DNA of 64,000 nt from Halopseudomonas xinjiangensis (GCF_900104945.1 NZ_LT629736.1:3251001-3315000), one strand, 5' to 3'; positions 34,136-44,105 are shown, counted from the stretch's first letter. Notes: generated by a model from the sequence alone, not told the origin. Program-made: numbers and translations.

Positions 34136-34153
34136 TGTTTCGATCTTCAAACA
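34136..34153. promoter_or_regulatory. candidate operator upstream of kauB, shared with gabD
   Basis: TGTTTCGATCTTCAAACA sits inside the larger perfect repeat CTGTGTTT/AAACACAG, 44 bases before the chosen ATG. The same TGTTT-N5-TTCAAACA pattern occurs 43 bases before gabD (44680-44697). Confidence 0.65.
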
Positions 34154-34197
34154 CAGACCGGCGACGTCTATCGGACGTTCCGCAGCGAGGCATGGAC

Positions 34198-35697
34198 ATG
34201 GCAAGCACATCGACTCTGGCAGATTGGCAACAACGCGCCGCAAGCCTGGACATCCAGGGGCAGGCCTTCATTAATGGAGGCTACCAGTCAGCGGCGGACG
34301 GCGAAACCTTCGACTGCATCAGTCCTATCGATGGACGGGTGCTCGGCCAAGTGGCCAGCTGCGGTCCGGCCGATGCCGAGCAGGCGGTGGCTGCGGCCCG
34401 ACAGGCTTTCGATTCCGGCGTCTGGTCGCGGCTGGCACCGGCCCAACGCAAGCAGGTGATGATTCGCCTGGCCGATCTGATCGAGCAGAATGCCGAGGAG
34501 TTGGCGCTGCTGGAAACGCTGGACATGGGCAAGCCGATCAGTGATGCCCTGGCCGTCGACATGCCGGCCGCCGCACGAGCACTGCGCTGGAGCGGCGAGG
34601 CGATCGACAAGATCTATGATGAAGTCGCAGCCACAGCGCATGACGAGCTCGGCCTGGTCACGCGCGAGCCAGTGGGTGTGGTCGCGGCCATCGTGCCGTG
34701 GAATTTCCCGCTGTTGATGGCGTGCTGGAAGCTTGGCCCAGCGCTGGCTACCGGCAATTCAGTGATTCTCAAGCCCTCCGAGAAGTCACCCCTGACAGCG
34801 ATTCGTCTGGCCCAGTTGGCCATCGAGGCCGGTATTCCGTCAGGCGTGCTCAACGTACTGCCAGGCTACGGGCACACCGTGGGCAGGGCGCTGGCGTTGC
34901 ACATGGACGTCGATACCCTGGTCTTCACCGGCTCAACCCGCATCGCCAAGCAGCTGATGATCTATGCCGGCGAGTCGAACATGAAGCGCGTATGGCTCGA
35001 GGCTGGCGGCAAGAGTCCGAACATCGTCTTCGCCGACGCACCGGATCTGGATGCGGCGGCGCAAGCAGCGGCCAGCGCCATCGCCTTCAACCAGGGCGAG
35101 GTGTGTACGGCCGGATCGCGGCTGCTGGTCGAGTCGTCGATCAAAGATATGTTCGTCGAGAAGGTAGTCGCCGCACTGAAAGCCAGCTGGCAACCGGGGG
35201 ATCCGCTTGACCCCGTCACCACCGTCGGCGCGCTGGTCGACACCACGCAGATCGAGACCGTCATGCGCTATATCGAAGCCGGCCAGGCGGACGGCGCGAC
35301 GCTCAAGCTTGGCGGGCGCCGGGTAATGCAGGAAACCGGCGGCCTGTTCGTCGAGCCGACGCTGTTCGATGGTGTGACCAACCACATGCGCATCGCCCGC
35401 GAAGAGATTTTCGGTCCGGTGTTGTCGGTGATCAGCTTCGATACGTTCGAGGAAGCCATCGCCATCGCCAACGATACCGTTTACGGGCTCGCCGCAGCGG
35501 TCTGGACCAGCGACCTGTCGCGCGCGCATCGTGCGGCCAAGGCGCTGCGTGCCGGCAGTGTATGGGTCAATCAATACGACGGCGGCGACATGACCGCGCC
35601 GTTCGGGGGTTTCAAGCAGTCCGGTAACGGCCGTGACAAGTCGCTGCACGCCTTCGACAAGTACACCGAGATCAAGGCGACCTGGATCAAGCTCTAG
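34198..35697 (+). CDS. kauB: aldehyde dehydrogenase, KauB/PuuC type
   Basis: A 499-residue NAD(P)-dependent ALDH. VPWNFPLLMACWKLGPALATGNSVILKPSEKSP, LEAGGKSPNIVF (general base Glu) and NQGEVCTAG (catalytic Cys) are present; the C-terminal DGGDMTAPFGGFKQSGNGRDKS is the PuuC/KauB signature. It oxidises gamma-glutamyl-GABA aldehyde, 4-guanidinobutyraldehyde or 3-aminopropanal. Start: ATG 34198 is seven bases after GAGG; ATG 34192 is too close. Followed two bases later by an MFS gene. Confidence 0.9.
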   Translation: MASTSTLADWQQRAASLDIQGQAFINGGYQSAADGETFDCISPIDGRVLGQVASCGPADAEQAVAAARQAFDSGVWSRLAPAQRKQVMIRLADLIEQNAEELALLETLDMGKPISDALAVDMPAAARALRWSGEAIDKIYDEVAATAHDELGLVTREPVGVVAAIVPWNFPLLMACWKLGPALATGNSVILKPSEKSPLTAIRLAQLAIEAGIPSGVLNVLPGYGHTVGRALALHMDVDTLVFTGSTRIAKQLMIYAGESNMKRVWLEAGGKSPNIVFADAPDLDAAAQAAASAIAFNQGEVCTAGSRLLVESSIKDMFVEKVVAALKASWQPGDPLDPVTTVGALVDTTQIETVMRYIEAGQADGATLKLGGRRVMQETGGLFVEPTLFDGVTNHMRIAREEIFGPVLSVISFDTFEEAIAIANDTVYGLAAAVWTSDLSRAHRAAKALRAGSVWVNQYDGGDMTAPFGGFKQSGNGRDKSLHAFDKYTEIKATWIKL

Positions 35698-35699
35698 CC

Positions 35700-36851
35700 A
35701 TGCGCTGGGGCACTTATCTTATCGTCACCTCGGCGGTGGTCATCGTCGGGTTGGCGATGGGGATCACCTTGCCTTTGGTGTCGCTGCGCCTGGACGGCTG
35801 GGGTTATGACGCCTTCGCCATAGGTGTCATGGCAGCCATGCCGGCGATTGGGGTACTGCTCGGTGCCAAGATTACCGGCACGCTGGCTGGCTGGCTGGGT
35901 TCGGAGCCTTGCATGCGCGCGGTGATGGTGGTCAGCGCTGCCTCGGTGATCCTGCTTGCCCTATGGCCTAGCTATTCGGTGTGGTTGGGGCTGCGACTGC
36001 TCCTTGGCGTGTCGCTGACGATCACCTTCGTTCTCGGTGAAAGCTGGATCAATCAGCTGGTCGAGGACCGGTTGCGGGGGCGGCTGGTGGCGGTGTACGG
36101 CAGCGCTTTTGCGGTCAGCCAGCTTTGCGGACCCCTGCTGCTGAGCCTGATCGGCACCGAGGCAGACACTGGTTTCTGGCTGTCCGTCGGGTTGCTCGGG
36201 CTCGGCTTTATTCTGCTGTTGCTGGTCAATGGCGCGCCACGTGTCGACGCGCATAGCGCCAACAGCCAGGGCATCTTCAGCTTTGTGCGCACCCTGCCCG
36301 CGGTGGCCTGGGCCATCATGCTGTTTGCTGCCTTCGAGGCGATGACGCTGACGTTGTTGCCGGTGTATTTCCTGCGCGAAGGATTTGCTCAGGCACTGGC
36401 GCTGATCATGGTCAGCACCGTGGTGGTCGGGGACGCCGTATTGCAGGTGCCGATCGGCTGGCTGGCGGACAAGTTCTCGCGTACCGCACTGTACCGTGTA
36501 TGCGGGCTGGTGCTGGTAGGCAGCAGCCTGGCGCTACCTGTGCTGTTGCATACGCCGCTGATCTGGCCGGTACTGGTGTTGTTCGGGGCGAGTGCAGGCG
36601 GGTTGTATACGCTGTCGCTGATTCTGGTCGGCCAGCGCTATCGCGACGACGCGCTGGTGCGCGCCAACGCGCATATCGCTCTGCTGTGGGGCGCCGGCTG
36701 CCTGCTCGGTCCGCTATCTACCGGCGCCGCCAGCAAATGGCTGAGTAGCCACGCGCTGCCGGGCCTGATGGCGATCGGCGCGCTGGGCTTCGTTTTACTG
36801 GCATGGCGGCGTGGTGCGTTCGCTGAGCTGGCGACGCCAGCTCAGCGATAG
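35700..36851 (+). CDS. MFS transporter (YcaD-like)
   Basis: A 383-residue twelve-helix MFS protein with the YcaD-type start (SAVVIVGLAMGITLPLVSLRL), a cytoplasmic loop EDRLRGRLVAVYG and a second-half GWLADKFSRTALYR motif A. Substrate unknown. The ATG begins two bases after the kauB stop, so it may import or export an amine or its product in the same route. Confidence 0.88.
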   Translation: MRWGTYLIVTSAVVIVGLAMGITLPLVSLRLDGWGYDAFAIGVMAAMPAIGVLLGAKITGTLAGWLGSEPCMRAVMVVSAASVILLALWPSYSVWLGLRLLLGVSLTITFVLGESWINQLVEDRLRGRLVAVYGSAFAVSQLCGPLLLSLIGTEADTGFWLSVGLLGLGFILLLLVNGAPRVDAHSANSQGIFSFVRTLPAVAWAIMLFAAFEAMTLTLLPVYFLREGFAQALALIMVSTVVVGDAVLQVPIGWLADKFSRTALYRVCGLVLVGSSLALPVLLHTPLIWPVLVLFGASAGGLYTLSLILVGQRYRDDALVRANAHIALLWGAGCLLGPLSTGAASKWLSSHALPGLMAIGALGFVLLAWRRGAFAELATPAQR

Positions 36852-36858
36852 GCCCGTC

Positions 36859-38931
36859 TCAACGCCACTGGTACTGCAGGCTCAGGCCAGCCAGCCAGTT
36901 GCGCTCCAGGGCCGGCTCATAGAAACGCCCGCCGGGGCCGTTCACGATCAGCGATCCGATGTACTCCTTGTCGCCCAGGTTATCCACGCGGACGAAGGGT
37001 TCCACTGCCCAGCCGGCCACTTCGTGACGGTAGGCTGCGCGCCAATTGAACACGGCATAGCCTGCGGCCTGATCTTCGTTGGTGTCGTTGGCGTAACGCT
37101 CGCTCAGGCCCTGCGCCTCGATGGCGGTGATGAACCCGGTACCGGGCGGCTGCCAGGCCAGTTCTGCGAACAGGCTGTGGTTGGGTACACCGGGTAGATC
37201 GTTGCCCGACAGGTCGCCGTCTCCGGTGTTGTAACGATGGAAGCGCGCCTGCACGTAGGTGTAGGCGGCATAGGCGCTCACGCCGTGATCGAAGCGCTGT
37301 TCAAGCGCCAGCTCGAAGCCCTTGCGAGTGGACTCGGCGGCGTTCGCGTAGGTGGAGCGCTCCGTTACCAGCTGGTCCGGCCCGGTGACAATTTCATCAT
37401 CGACGCTGGTATGGAAGATCGCGGCGCTCACCGAAGTCCTTTCCCGGCGAAGCTTCAGCCCGATCTCGCTGTTCAGCGAGCGCGCCGGCGAGAGCGCGAA
37501 ATTGAGGCCGCTACCCTCGGGCCGGTAGGCCAGTTCCTGCGCGGTGGGCGTCTCGAAGCCCTGACCGACCGCCGCATATACGCTAAGCGCGGGCGTCCAC
37601 TGATAGCTCAGCCCCAGCGCTGGGTTGGTCTGTTCGTAGAGCACGCTGCCGCTGTCATCGTTGCCATCGCTGAGATAGTCGTCTTCCGATTCGAATTCGA
37701 CCTGGCTGTGACGCAGGCCGGCGGTCATGGTCCATTTCGGTGCCAGCGTCCAGGTGGTGATGAAGTAGGCATCCTGCCCGTCGACGCGATTGAACTCGTC
37801 GCGCTGCAGCGCGCCCTTAACGCCCAGTTCGTTGACGAAGCCCAGACGATCCTCGCCCTGATAGTCGTAAGTCAGGCCGGCGGCGAGCTCGACCGGCAGG
37901 CCGAACGCCTCGCTCTGGCGCTGCCAGCCGATTTCACCGCCACCGAAGGTGCGATCCAGCTGGATCACGCCACCGCCAGCAAACTCGCCGCTGCCCGGAA
38001 ACGCCAGATACTGCTGCACATAGCGCTCGCCGCCGTAGACCATGACGGTGATTTCGTCGTCATTGGCCAGGCGCCGCTGATAATTCAGACCGGCCTGATT
38101 GTGGCGAACCGTCTTGCGTGTGTTGAAGCGATACGCATTGCTGACTGCCTGCTGGCGATCCTCACGCAGAGCCTCTTCGGTCAGGCCGAGCGGATCCTGC
38201 GTTTCCGGCTGGTCGAGGCTGTTGATCAGGAGGGTCAGGCTGGAGGCATCGTCGATGTCCCAGCCCAGCCGCAGGTTGGCCAGATCACGGCGGGTGTCGC
38301 TGTGATCGCGGTAACCGTCGGTTTCCAGGCGCGAGACGTTGGCCTGAATGTTCAATGGCCCGTGTTGGCCGCCGTAACGCAGGCGCGAGCGCCACAGTCC
38401 ATCGCTGCCGATCGCGCTGCGGTTTTCGAGCGTCGGATAGAACGGCGCTTCGCCAGTGAAGCCCTGGACGATGCCGCCGGACGCATTGCCATACAACGCC
38501 GCCAGCGGCCCGCGCAGTACTTCGATCCGCTGCAGTGAGTCCAGATCGAACAGCGCCGGCTGGCCCTGACCGTCAGGCATGGTCAGCGGGATGCCGTCCT
38601 GTACCAGACGTACGCCGCGCACGCCGAACTGTGCACGCGCGCCGAAGCCGCGCGAGGATATCTGCAGATCCTGGGCATAGTTCTGGCGGTTCAGCGCGAC
38701 GATGCCCGGCACCCGTTGCAGGGCCTCGGATATGTTGGCTCCGGCAGTCTGCGGTTGCAGGCGATCACCGCTGACGGTGTCGCGGGCCAATGGCAGGCGG
38801 ATATCGTTCTCGGAGCGTTCGCTGCCGAGCACGACCTGGGTCGGTAGGCTCAATATCCGGGCATCGGTTTGAGCGGACGCTGCGGCACTCAGCGTGAGCA
38901 GTGGAAATACGATGATCAGGCGACATTTCAT
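36859..38931 (-). CDS. TonB-dependent outer membrane receptor
   Basis: A 690-residue receptor. Signal peptide MKCRLIIVFPLLTLSAAASA, then a plug domain (ISEALQRVPGIVALNRQNYAQDLQISSRGFGARAQFGVRGVRLVQDGIPLTMPDGQ in outline; IEVLRGPLAALYG) and a beta barrel ending NWLAGLSLQYQWR with a terminal aromatic-Arg. FecA/PA2911-like group, probably for a ferric chelate or other complex; the ligand is not clear. No sigma/anti-sigma gene is next to it. The ATG at 38931 gives a clean signal peptide; the frame is open to 39012. Confidence 0.9.
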   Translation of the reverse strand: MKCRLIIVFPLLTLSAAASAQTDARILSLPTQVVLGSERSENDIRLPLARDTVSGDRLQPQTAGANISEALQRVPGIVALNRQNYAQDLQISSRGFGARAQFGVRGVRLVQDGIPLTMPDGQGQPALFDLDSLQRIEVLRGPLAALYGNASGGIVQGFTGEAPFYPTLENRSAIGSDGLWRSRLRYGGQHGPLNIQANVSRLETDGYRDHSDTRRDLANLRLGWDIDDASSLTLLINSLDQPETQDPLGLTEEALREDRQQAVSNAYRFNTRKTVRHNQAGLNYQRRLANDDEITVMVYGGERYVQQYLAFPGSGEFAGGGVIQLDRTFGGGEIGWQRQSEAFGLPVELAAGLTYDYQGEDRLGFVNELGVKGALQRDEFNRVDGQDAYFITTWTLAPKWTMTAGLRHSQVEFESEDDYLSDGNDDSGSVLYEQTNPALGLSYQWTPALSVYAAVGQGFETPTAQELAYRPEGSGLNFALSPARSLNSEIGLKLRRERTSVSAAIFHTSVDDEIVTGPDQLVTERSTYANAAESTRKGFELALEQRFDHGVSAYAAYTYVQARFHRYNTGDGDLSGNDLPGVPNHSLFAELAWQPPGTGFITAIEAQGLSERYANDTNEDQAAGYAVFNWRAAYRHEVAGWAVEPFVRVDNLGDKEYIGSLIVNGPGGRFYEPALERNWLAGLSLQYQWR

Positions 38932-38962
38932 CAGGCAGATGTTCCTTCCCGGCAAGGCCGGC

Positions 38963-40177
38963 TCAGTCCTTCTTTTCAATATGGCGTTCCGGCTCGTGTG
39001 CTTCGGAGGCAAAGACCTCTTCCAGCGGCGGCAGAACGGTTTCGTTTCCGGTTACGGTATCCGGGGACAGCTGGCCGTGGAAGTTCTCCAGCGGCGGATC
39101 AGTGCGCTCGTCGTGCTCGAACATCGGCGGGCTGTAGACATACGCGACCAGCAGCCTGGTCAGCGCCTCGAGGCTGTCGCGGTGCGTGCGTTCATACCCG
39201 TGTGTAGCATCGGTGCCGAAGCCGATCAGCGCGATGCGGGTGTCGGTACCCGAGCGGATCGCCGATTCGGCATCGCTGTGGTAGTAACGAAACAGGTCGC
39301 GTCGCACCGGGATCTCGTCACGGTGGCACAGGCTCAGCAGATGGCGGGTGAGATGGTAGTCGTAAGGCCCGCCGGAGTCCTGCATGCACAGCGTCACGCA
39401 GCGCTCATGCGTGCTCTGGCCCGGTGCGGAGGGAGCGATATCCACCCCGACGAATTCGCTCACATCCCAGGGCAGGGCCCCGGCCGAACCGGTTCCGGTT
39501 TCCTCGGTGATGGTGAAGATCGGATGGCAGTCGACAGCCAGCAACTCCCCACGGTCGACCACTTGCTTGATCGCCGTCAGCAGGATGGCCGCGCCGGCCT
39601 TGTTGTCCAGGTGGCGCGAGCTGATGTAGCCATTCTCGGTGAACTCGGGCAGCGGGTCGAAGGCAACGAAGTCGCCGACATTGATGCCCAGTTCGAGCGT
39701 CTCGGCGCGGCTGGTGGTGTGCGCGTCGATGCGCAGCTCAACGGTGTCCCAGTTTACCGGGAGCGTATCCACGCCTTCGTTGTACGCGTGACCAGAGGCC
39801 ATCAACGGCAGCACGCTGCCTCGCAGGCACCCGTTGTCGCCAAAGATGCTTACGCGGCTGCCCTCGGCAAAGCGGCTGGACCAGTGGCCGATCGGAGCGA
39901 GCTCAAGCCGACCGTTTTCCTTGATCCCGCGAACCATGGCGCCAATCGTGTCCAGGTGTGCGGCAATGGCACGGTCCGGCGAAGGCCGCTTGCCCTTGAG
40001 GGTGGCGCGGATGGTACCGCGTCGGGTGAGTTCGTAAGGGACGCCCATGGCGTCCAGGTGCTCGGCGACATAGCGCACTACGCCGTCGGTGAAGCCGGTC
40101 GGGCAAGGAATTGCCAGCATTTCCAGCAACGTGCGCTCAAGATAGGCCATGTCCGGCCCCGTGTGCGCGTGAGTCAT
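38963..40177 (-). CDS. M42-family hydrolase of the NAGGN osmolyte cluster
   Basis: A 404-residue M42 aminopeptidase-like protein of the type always paired with asnO and ngs (the 'trio' family). Metal ligands are visible in AAHLDTIG, LDNKAGAAIL, TEETGTGSAG, VGVDIAPS and DATHGYERTH. GGAGGT gives a perfect ribosome site for ATG 40177. Its role in N-acetylglutaminylglutamine amide metabolism is not established; turnover of the dipeptide is possible. It starts 24 bases after ngs. Confidence 0.92.
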   Translation of the reverse strand: MTHAHTGPDMAYLERTLLEMLAIPCPTGFTDGVVRYVAEHLDAMGVPYELTRRGTIRATLKGKRPSPDRAIAAHLDTIGAMVRGIKENGRLELAPIGHWSSRFAEGSRVSIFGDNGCLRGSVLPLMASGHAYNEGVDTLPVNWDTVELRIDAHTTSRAETLELGINVGDFVAFDPLPEFTENGYISSRHLDNKAGAAILLTAIKQVVDRGELLAVDCHPIFTITEETGTGSAGALPWDVSEFVGVDIAPSAPGQSTHERCVTLCMQDSGGPYDYHLTRHLLSLCHRDEIPVRRDLFRYYHSDAESAIRSGTDTRIALIGFGTDATHGYERTHRDSLEALTRLLVAYVYSPPMFEHDERTDPPLENFHGQLSPDTVTGNETVLPPLEEVFASEAHEPERHIEKKD

Positions 40178-40200
40178 TGAGTACCTCCGTTGGTCTCCGC

Positions 40201-41952
40201 TCATGGGTTGGTACGGCTGAGCGGGAACAGCAGATCGATGAAGCGCTCTGCTGTGGGCTGGGGTTCATGATTGGCCAGCCCAGGCCGTTCGTTTGCTTCG
40301 ATTATCACGTATTCAGGCGGGTCGACGGCAGGCACTAGAAAGTCCAGGCCGACCACCGGAATCTGCAGCAGCTCCGCTGCCTTGATCGCATCGTCGCGTA
40401 GCCGCGGATGCAGCTGATCGGTCACGTCGATCAGTACGCCGCCGGTGTGCAGGTTGGCGGTGCGGCGGACGAACATCTGCTCGCCAGCCGGCAGCACGTC
40501 GTCCATCGAATAGCCCTGTGCTTCCACCGTACGGCGGGTCTCGTCGTCCATCGGGATGCGGCTTTCCCCGCCGGTTGCGGCTTGACGTTTGCGGCTCTGG
40601 CGTTCGATCAACTGGGTGATGGTGCGGTTGCCGTCGCCGCGAATTTCCGCCGGCCGGCGGATCGCCGCGGCAACCACCTGATAGTTGATCACCAGGATGC
40701 GCAGGTCGTCACCCGGGTGATAGCTCTCCAGAAGCACCTCACTGTCATAGTGTCTGGCTGCCTCGATGGCTTCTTCGAGCTCGGCGGTATCGCGAATATC
40801 GACCGAAATGCCTTTGCCCTGCTCGCCATTGTTCGGCTTGACCACCACCGAGCCGTGCTCCTGAAGGAACGCAGCATTGCTGTCGGCTTCGGCTGCCACG
40901 CGAAAGCTCGGCGTGCTCAGACCGGCGCGCTCAAGCGTGCGGTGTGTCAGGTGCTTGCTCTGGCAATAGGTCATGCTGACGGCGCTGGTCAGATCGCATA
41001 ACGACTCGCGGCAGCGGATCCGGCGAGCGCCCTGGGTCAGCACGAAGATTCCGGCTTCGGCGTCCTGGATAGTCACCTCGATGCCGCGCCTTCTCGCCTC
41101 GCGAGTGATGAGGCGGGCGTAGGGATTCAGTTCCTTGTCGGTGTCGGGACCGATGAACAACGACTGATTGATGGTGTTCTTGCGCTTGATGGTGAACGTG
41201 CGCAGCTTGCGAAAGCCGAGCTTGCGATACAGCGCCTTGGCCTGCTTGTTGTCGTGCATTACCGACAGATCCAGATAGGTGCAGCCGCGGCTCATGAAAT
41301 ATTCCACCAGATGTCGCACCAGCGCTTCGCCAACCCCCTGGCGCGGGGTGTTGGCGTCGGCCGCCAGGCACCACAGGCTGGAACCGCGCTCGGGGTCATC
41401 GAAGGCGCGCTGATGGTTGAGCCCCATCACAGTGCCGATGATGTCGCCGGTATCTTCGTCTTCCGCCAGCCAATAGCTCGGTCCACCCTTCTCGCGAGGC
41501 GTGATCCGCTCAGGGTCGACCTTGACCATGCCTGCTGCGCCATACAGCGTATTGATTGCCGTCCAGTCCTCGTCGTCCTGCGGTCGGCGAATCATGAAAC
41601 CGCGCACACCGTTGTGCGGCGGACGGTAGTCACTGAACCACAGCCTCAGGGTGTCCGAAGGATCGAGAAACAGTTGCTGAGGAGCGTACGACAGCACCAC
41701 CTGGGGGTCGGCGACATACAGCGCGATGTCCCGTTCGCCGGGCTTCTCGTCGAGAAGCGTGTTGGCCAGCACTTCGTTATCGGCGAAGGTGTGCCCGACC
41801 AGCAGCCGACCCCAGCCGCACTGCAGCGTCACGTTCGGGCGCAGACCGGCATTGTCCACGCCCTGTTGGGCGTGGCCGGCGCGGAGGCCTTCATACGTGG
41901 GCGCCTGGCCGCGCATCAGCCTGTGCTGATCGGAGGGTTGGTGCTTGGTCAT
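40201..41952 (-). CDS. ngs: N-acetylglutaminylglutamine synthetase (GNAT plus ATP-grasp)
   Basis: A 583-residue fusion. Residues about 120-265 form a GNAT acetyltransferase (GVGEALVRHLVEYFMSRGCTYLDLSVMHDNKQAKALYRKLGF), and about 330-580 an ATP-grasp ligase (VVVKPNNGEQGKGISVDI, VPAVDPPEYVIIEANERPGLANHEPQPTAERF). It acetylates glutamine and joins the second glutamine to form the osmolyte precursor. Together with AsnO and the hydrolase it forms the three-gene salt-stress cluster known in P. aeruginosa and Sinorhizobium. Confidence 0.93.
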   Translation of the reverse strand: MTKHQPSDQHRLMRGQAPTYEGLRAGHAQQGVDNAGLRPNVTLQCGWGRLLVGHTFADNEVLANTLLDEKPGERDIALYVADPQVVLSYAPQQLFLDPSDTLRLWFSDYRPPHNGVRGFMIRRPQDDEDWTAINTLYGAAGMVKVDPERITPREKGGPSYWLAEDEDTGDIIGTVMGLNHQRAFDDPERGSSLWCLAADANTPRQGVGEALVRHLVEYFMSRGCTYLDLSVMHDNKQAKALYRKLGFRKLRTFTIKRKNTINQSLFIGPDTDKELNPYARLITREARRRGIEVTIQDAEAGIFVLTQGARRIRCRESLCDLTSAVSMTYCQSKHLTHRTLERAGLSTPSFRVAAEADSNAAFLQEHGSVVVKPNNGEQGKGISVDIRDTAELEEAIEAARHYDSEVLLESYHPGDDLRILVINYQVVAAAIRRPAEIRGDGNRTITQLIERQSRKRQAATGGESRIPMDDETRRTVEAQGYSMDDVLPAGEQMFVRRTANLHTGGVLIDVTDQLHPRLRDDAIKAAELLQIPVVGLDFLVPAVDPPEYVIIEANERPGLANHEPQPTAERFIDLLFPLSRTNP

Positions 41953-42054
41953 GTCGGGTCGTCCTCACCTGTTGGAATGCTGATCGAACGGCCTGGGACG
42001 GGGTCTATCGGGGCGTCGCATGTGTTCAGGCTGTCAGCCATCCTGACCATGCGT

Positions 42055-42078
42055 GGCGGGCAAAGTGCCCGCCCTTTT
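42055..42078. other. GC-rich hairpin between asnO and ngs
   Basis: GGCGGGCA, AAG, TGCCCGCC form a perfect 8-bp stem; the T run (42075-42078) follows on the + strand, while asnO and ngs read the other way. On their transcript it follows the asnO stop directly and could dampen or stabilise expression of ngs. Confidence 0.5.
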
Positions 42079-42079
42079 G

Positions 42080-43852
42080 TCACAGCCCGTGTGCGTCCAG
42101 CCAGAGTCCGAGGACGGCCAATTGCCACAATTTCGATCCCCGCAGCGGTGTGATGTGACTCTTCGGGTCGCTCAACAGCTTCTCGACATAATCTGGGTTG
42201 AAAAGCCCGCGCGCCCGAGCACGTTCGCTGGTGAGTGCCTCCCGTACCCATTCCAGCGTGCTGCCTTCCAGATACTTGAGCCCCGGAACCGGGAAGTAGC
42301 CCTTGGGACGATCGATGACCGCCGCCGGGATAACCTTTCGCGAGGCCTCCTTGAGTACATACTTGCCCTCGTCCGGCAGTTTGAAGCGACCCGGCACGCG
42401 GGCGGCGAGTTCGACCACCTCGTGGTCGAGGAACGGAACACGAGCCTCCAGACCCCAGGCCATGGTCATGTTGTCCACGCGTTTGACCGGGTCGTCGACC
42501 AGCATCACCGTGGTGTCCAGACGCAGCGCCTTGTCCAAGCCGCTGCTGGCGCCCGGCTGGGCGAAGTGATCGCGGATGAACTGGCCGGCATAATCTTCCT
42601 GAGCCCATTGCGGCATTACGGTCTGGCGATACTCATCGAAGCTGCGATCCATGAAGGCTTCCTGGTAGGCGCGCACCGGGTCGCTTGCCTCGTCCACCTT
42701 CGGATACCAGTGATAGCCAGCGAAGATTTCATCGGCCCCCTGGCCGCTTTGCACCACCTTGCAGTGCTTGGATACTTCGCGGGAAAGCAGGAAGAAGGCG
42801 ATGTTGTCATGGCTGACCATCGGCTCGTTCATCGCCTTGAAGGCGTAGGGCAGCTCGGAAAGGATCTCCTGCTCGGGAATCATCAGCTGGTGATGGTCCG
42901 TAGCGAAATGCTCGGCAATCAGATCCGAGTACTTGAACTCGTTGCCGGCCTCGCCGTTGACGTCGGCAAAGCCGATCGAGAACGTCTGCAGCTTCTCTGC
43001 GCCGGCTTCGCGCAGCAGACCGACCAGCAGGCTCGAGTCAACGCCGCCGGAGAGCAGCACGCCGACATCCACTGCAGCCAGATTGCGGCGCTTGACCGAG
43101 GTGCGCAGGGCATCGAGCACACGATCCTGCCACTCATCGAAGGACAGATCCTTCTCGTCATCGCGGGCGCCGTAGGGCAGATCCCACCAGCAACCGGTCT
43201 GTTCGCTGCCGTCTGCTTCGATACGCATCCAGTGTGCCGGTGGCAGCTTCTGTACGCCTTTGAGGATGGTGCGGGGCGCCGGCACCACCGCATGGAACGA
43301 CATATAGTGATTCAGCGCCACCGGATCGAGCGAGGTGTCGACATCGCCACCTTGAAGGATCGCCGTGAGGCTTGAAGCGAAGCGCAGACGCTGCCGGGTA
43401 CGGCTCAGGTACAGCGGTTTGATGCCCAGTCGGTCCCGGGCCAGGAACAGACGGTTGGCGTCGCGCTCCCAGATCGCCAGCGCAAACATCCCGTTCAGGC
43501 GTGGCAGAAGTTTCTCGCCCCAGGCGTGATAGCCCTTGAGCAATACTTCGGTATCGCCGCCGGAAAAGAAGCGGTAACCCAGGCCTTCGAGTTCGGCGCG
43601 TAGCTGCGGATAGTTATAGATCGCACCGTTGAAAATCATCGACAGGCCGAGCTCGGCGTCGACCATGGGCTGGCCTGACGCTTCGGCCAGATCCATGATT
43701 TTCAGTCGGCGATGGCCGAAGCCGATCGGCCCGTGTGACCACAGCCCGGCGCTATCCGGGCCGCGCTGCGTCATGTGGTGCGTGGTTCGGTCCAGCGCAC
43801 CCATATCGACGGGGCGACCGTCGAAGCGAAACTCACCTGCTAGTCCACACAT
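42080..43852 (-). CDS. asnO: N-acetylglutaminylglutamine amidotransferase (AsnO)
   Basis: A 590-residue asparagine synthase-like protein. Cys2 of MCGLAGEFRFDG is the glutaminase nucleophile; the synthase domain has the PP-loop LLSGGVDSSLLVGLL. It amidates the dipeptide to N-acetylglutaminylglutamine amide, an osmoprotectant. First gene of the minus-strand NAGGN cluster; divergent from a MarR regulator across a region with palindromes. Confidence 0.94.
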   Translation of the reverse strand: MCGLAGEFRFDGRPVDMGALDRTTHHMTQRGPDSAGLWSHGPIGFGHRRLKIMDLAEASGQPMVDAELGLSMIFNGAIYNYPQLRAELEGLGYRFFSGGDTEVLLKGYHAWGEKLLPRLNGMFALAIWERDANRLFLARDRLGIKPLYLSRTRQRLRFASSLTAILQGGDVDTSLDPVALNHYMSFHAVVPAPRTILKGVQKLPPAHWMRIEADGSEQTGCWWDLPYGARDDEKDLSFDEWQDRVLDALRTSVKRRNLAAVDVGVLLSGGVDSSLLVGLLREAGAEKLQTFSIGFADVNGEAGNEFKYSDLIAEHFATDHHQLMIPEQEILSELPYAFKAMNEPMVSHDNIAFFLLSREVSKHCKVVQSGQGADEIFAGYHWYPKVDEASDPVRAYQEAFMDRSFDEYRQTVMPQWAQEDYAGQFIRDHFAQPGASSGLDKALRLDTTVMLVDDPVKRVDNMTMAWGLEARVPFLDHEVVELAARVPGRFKLPDEGKYVLKEASRKVIPAAVIDRPKGYFPVPGLKYLEGSTLEWVREALTSERARARGLFNPDYVEKLLSDPKSHITPLRGSKLWQLAVLGLWLDAHGL

Positions 43853-43927
43853 GTTTTGCTCATCCTTTCAAATCCGGTTGATCAGAAAATGACCTGATCA
43901 GTTGGCGAACAATTTAAACGGCAAATA

Positions 43928-44071
43928 CTTTGATGTCAAAGTAACGATGGTGTAGCATTTTGCCAATTCGACTCGGCAGGCTACTGTTTTCGCGCAAGCG
44001 AAGCGGCGACGTTTGCGCTTTGATCGAATATCTATTTATTACTGGAATATTTAGAGTGTATGGCAAAATGC
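43928..44071. promoter_or_regulatory. palindromes in asnO-marR divergent region
   Basis: Two signals in an AT-rich 253-bp spacer: CTTTGATGTCAAAG (43928-43941), arms of six bases; and GCATTTTGCCA (43955-43965) with its exact reverse complement TGGCAAAATGC at 44061-44071, 106 bp apart. The second copy lies about 35 bases before the marR start. They are good candidates for MarR autoregulation and osmotic control of asnO. Confidence 0.5.
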
Positions 44072-44105
44072 ATTCCTTTCTAGGGTGCAATGCCGGGAGC
44101 AGACT

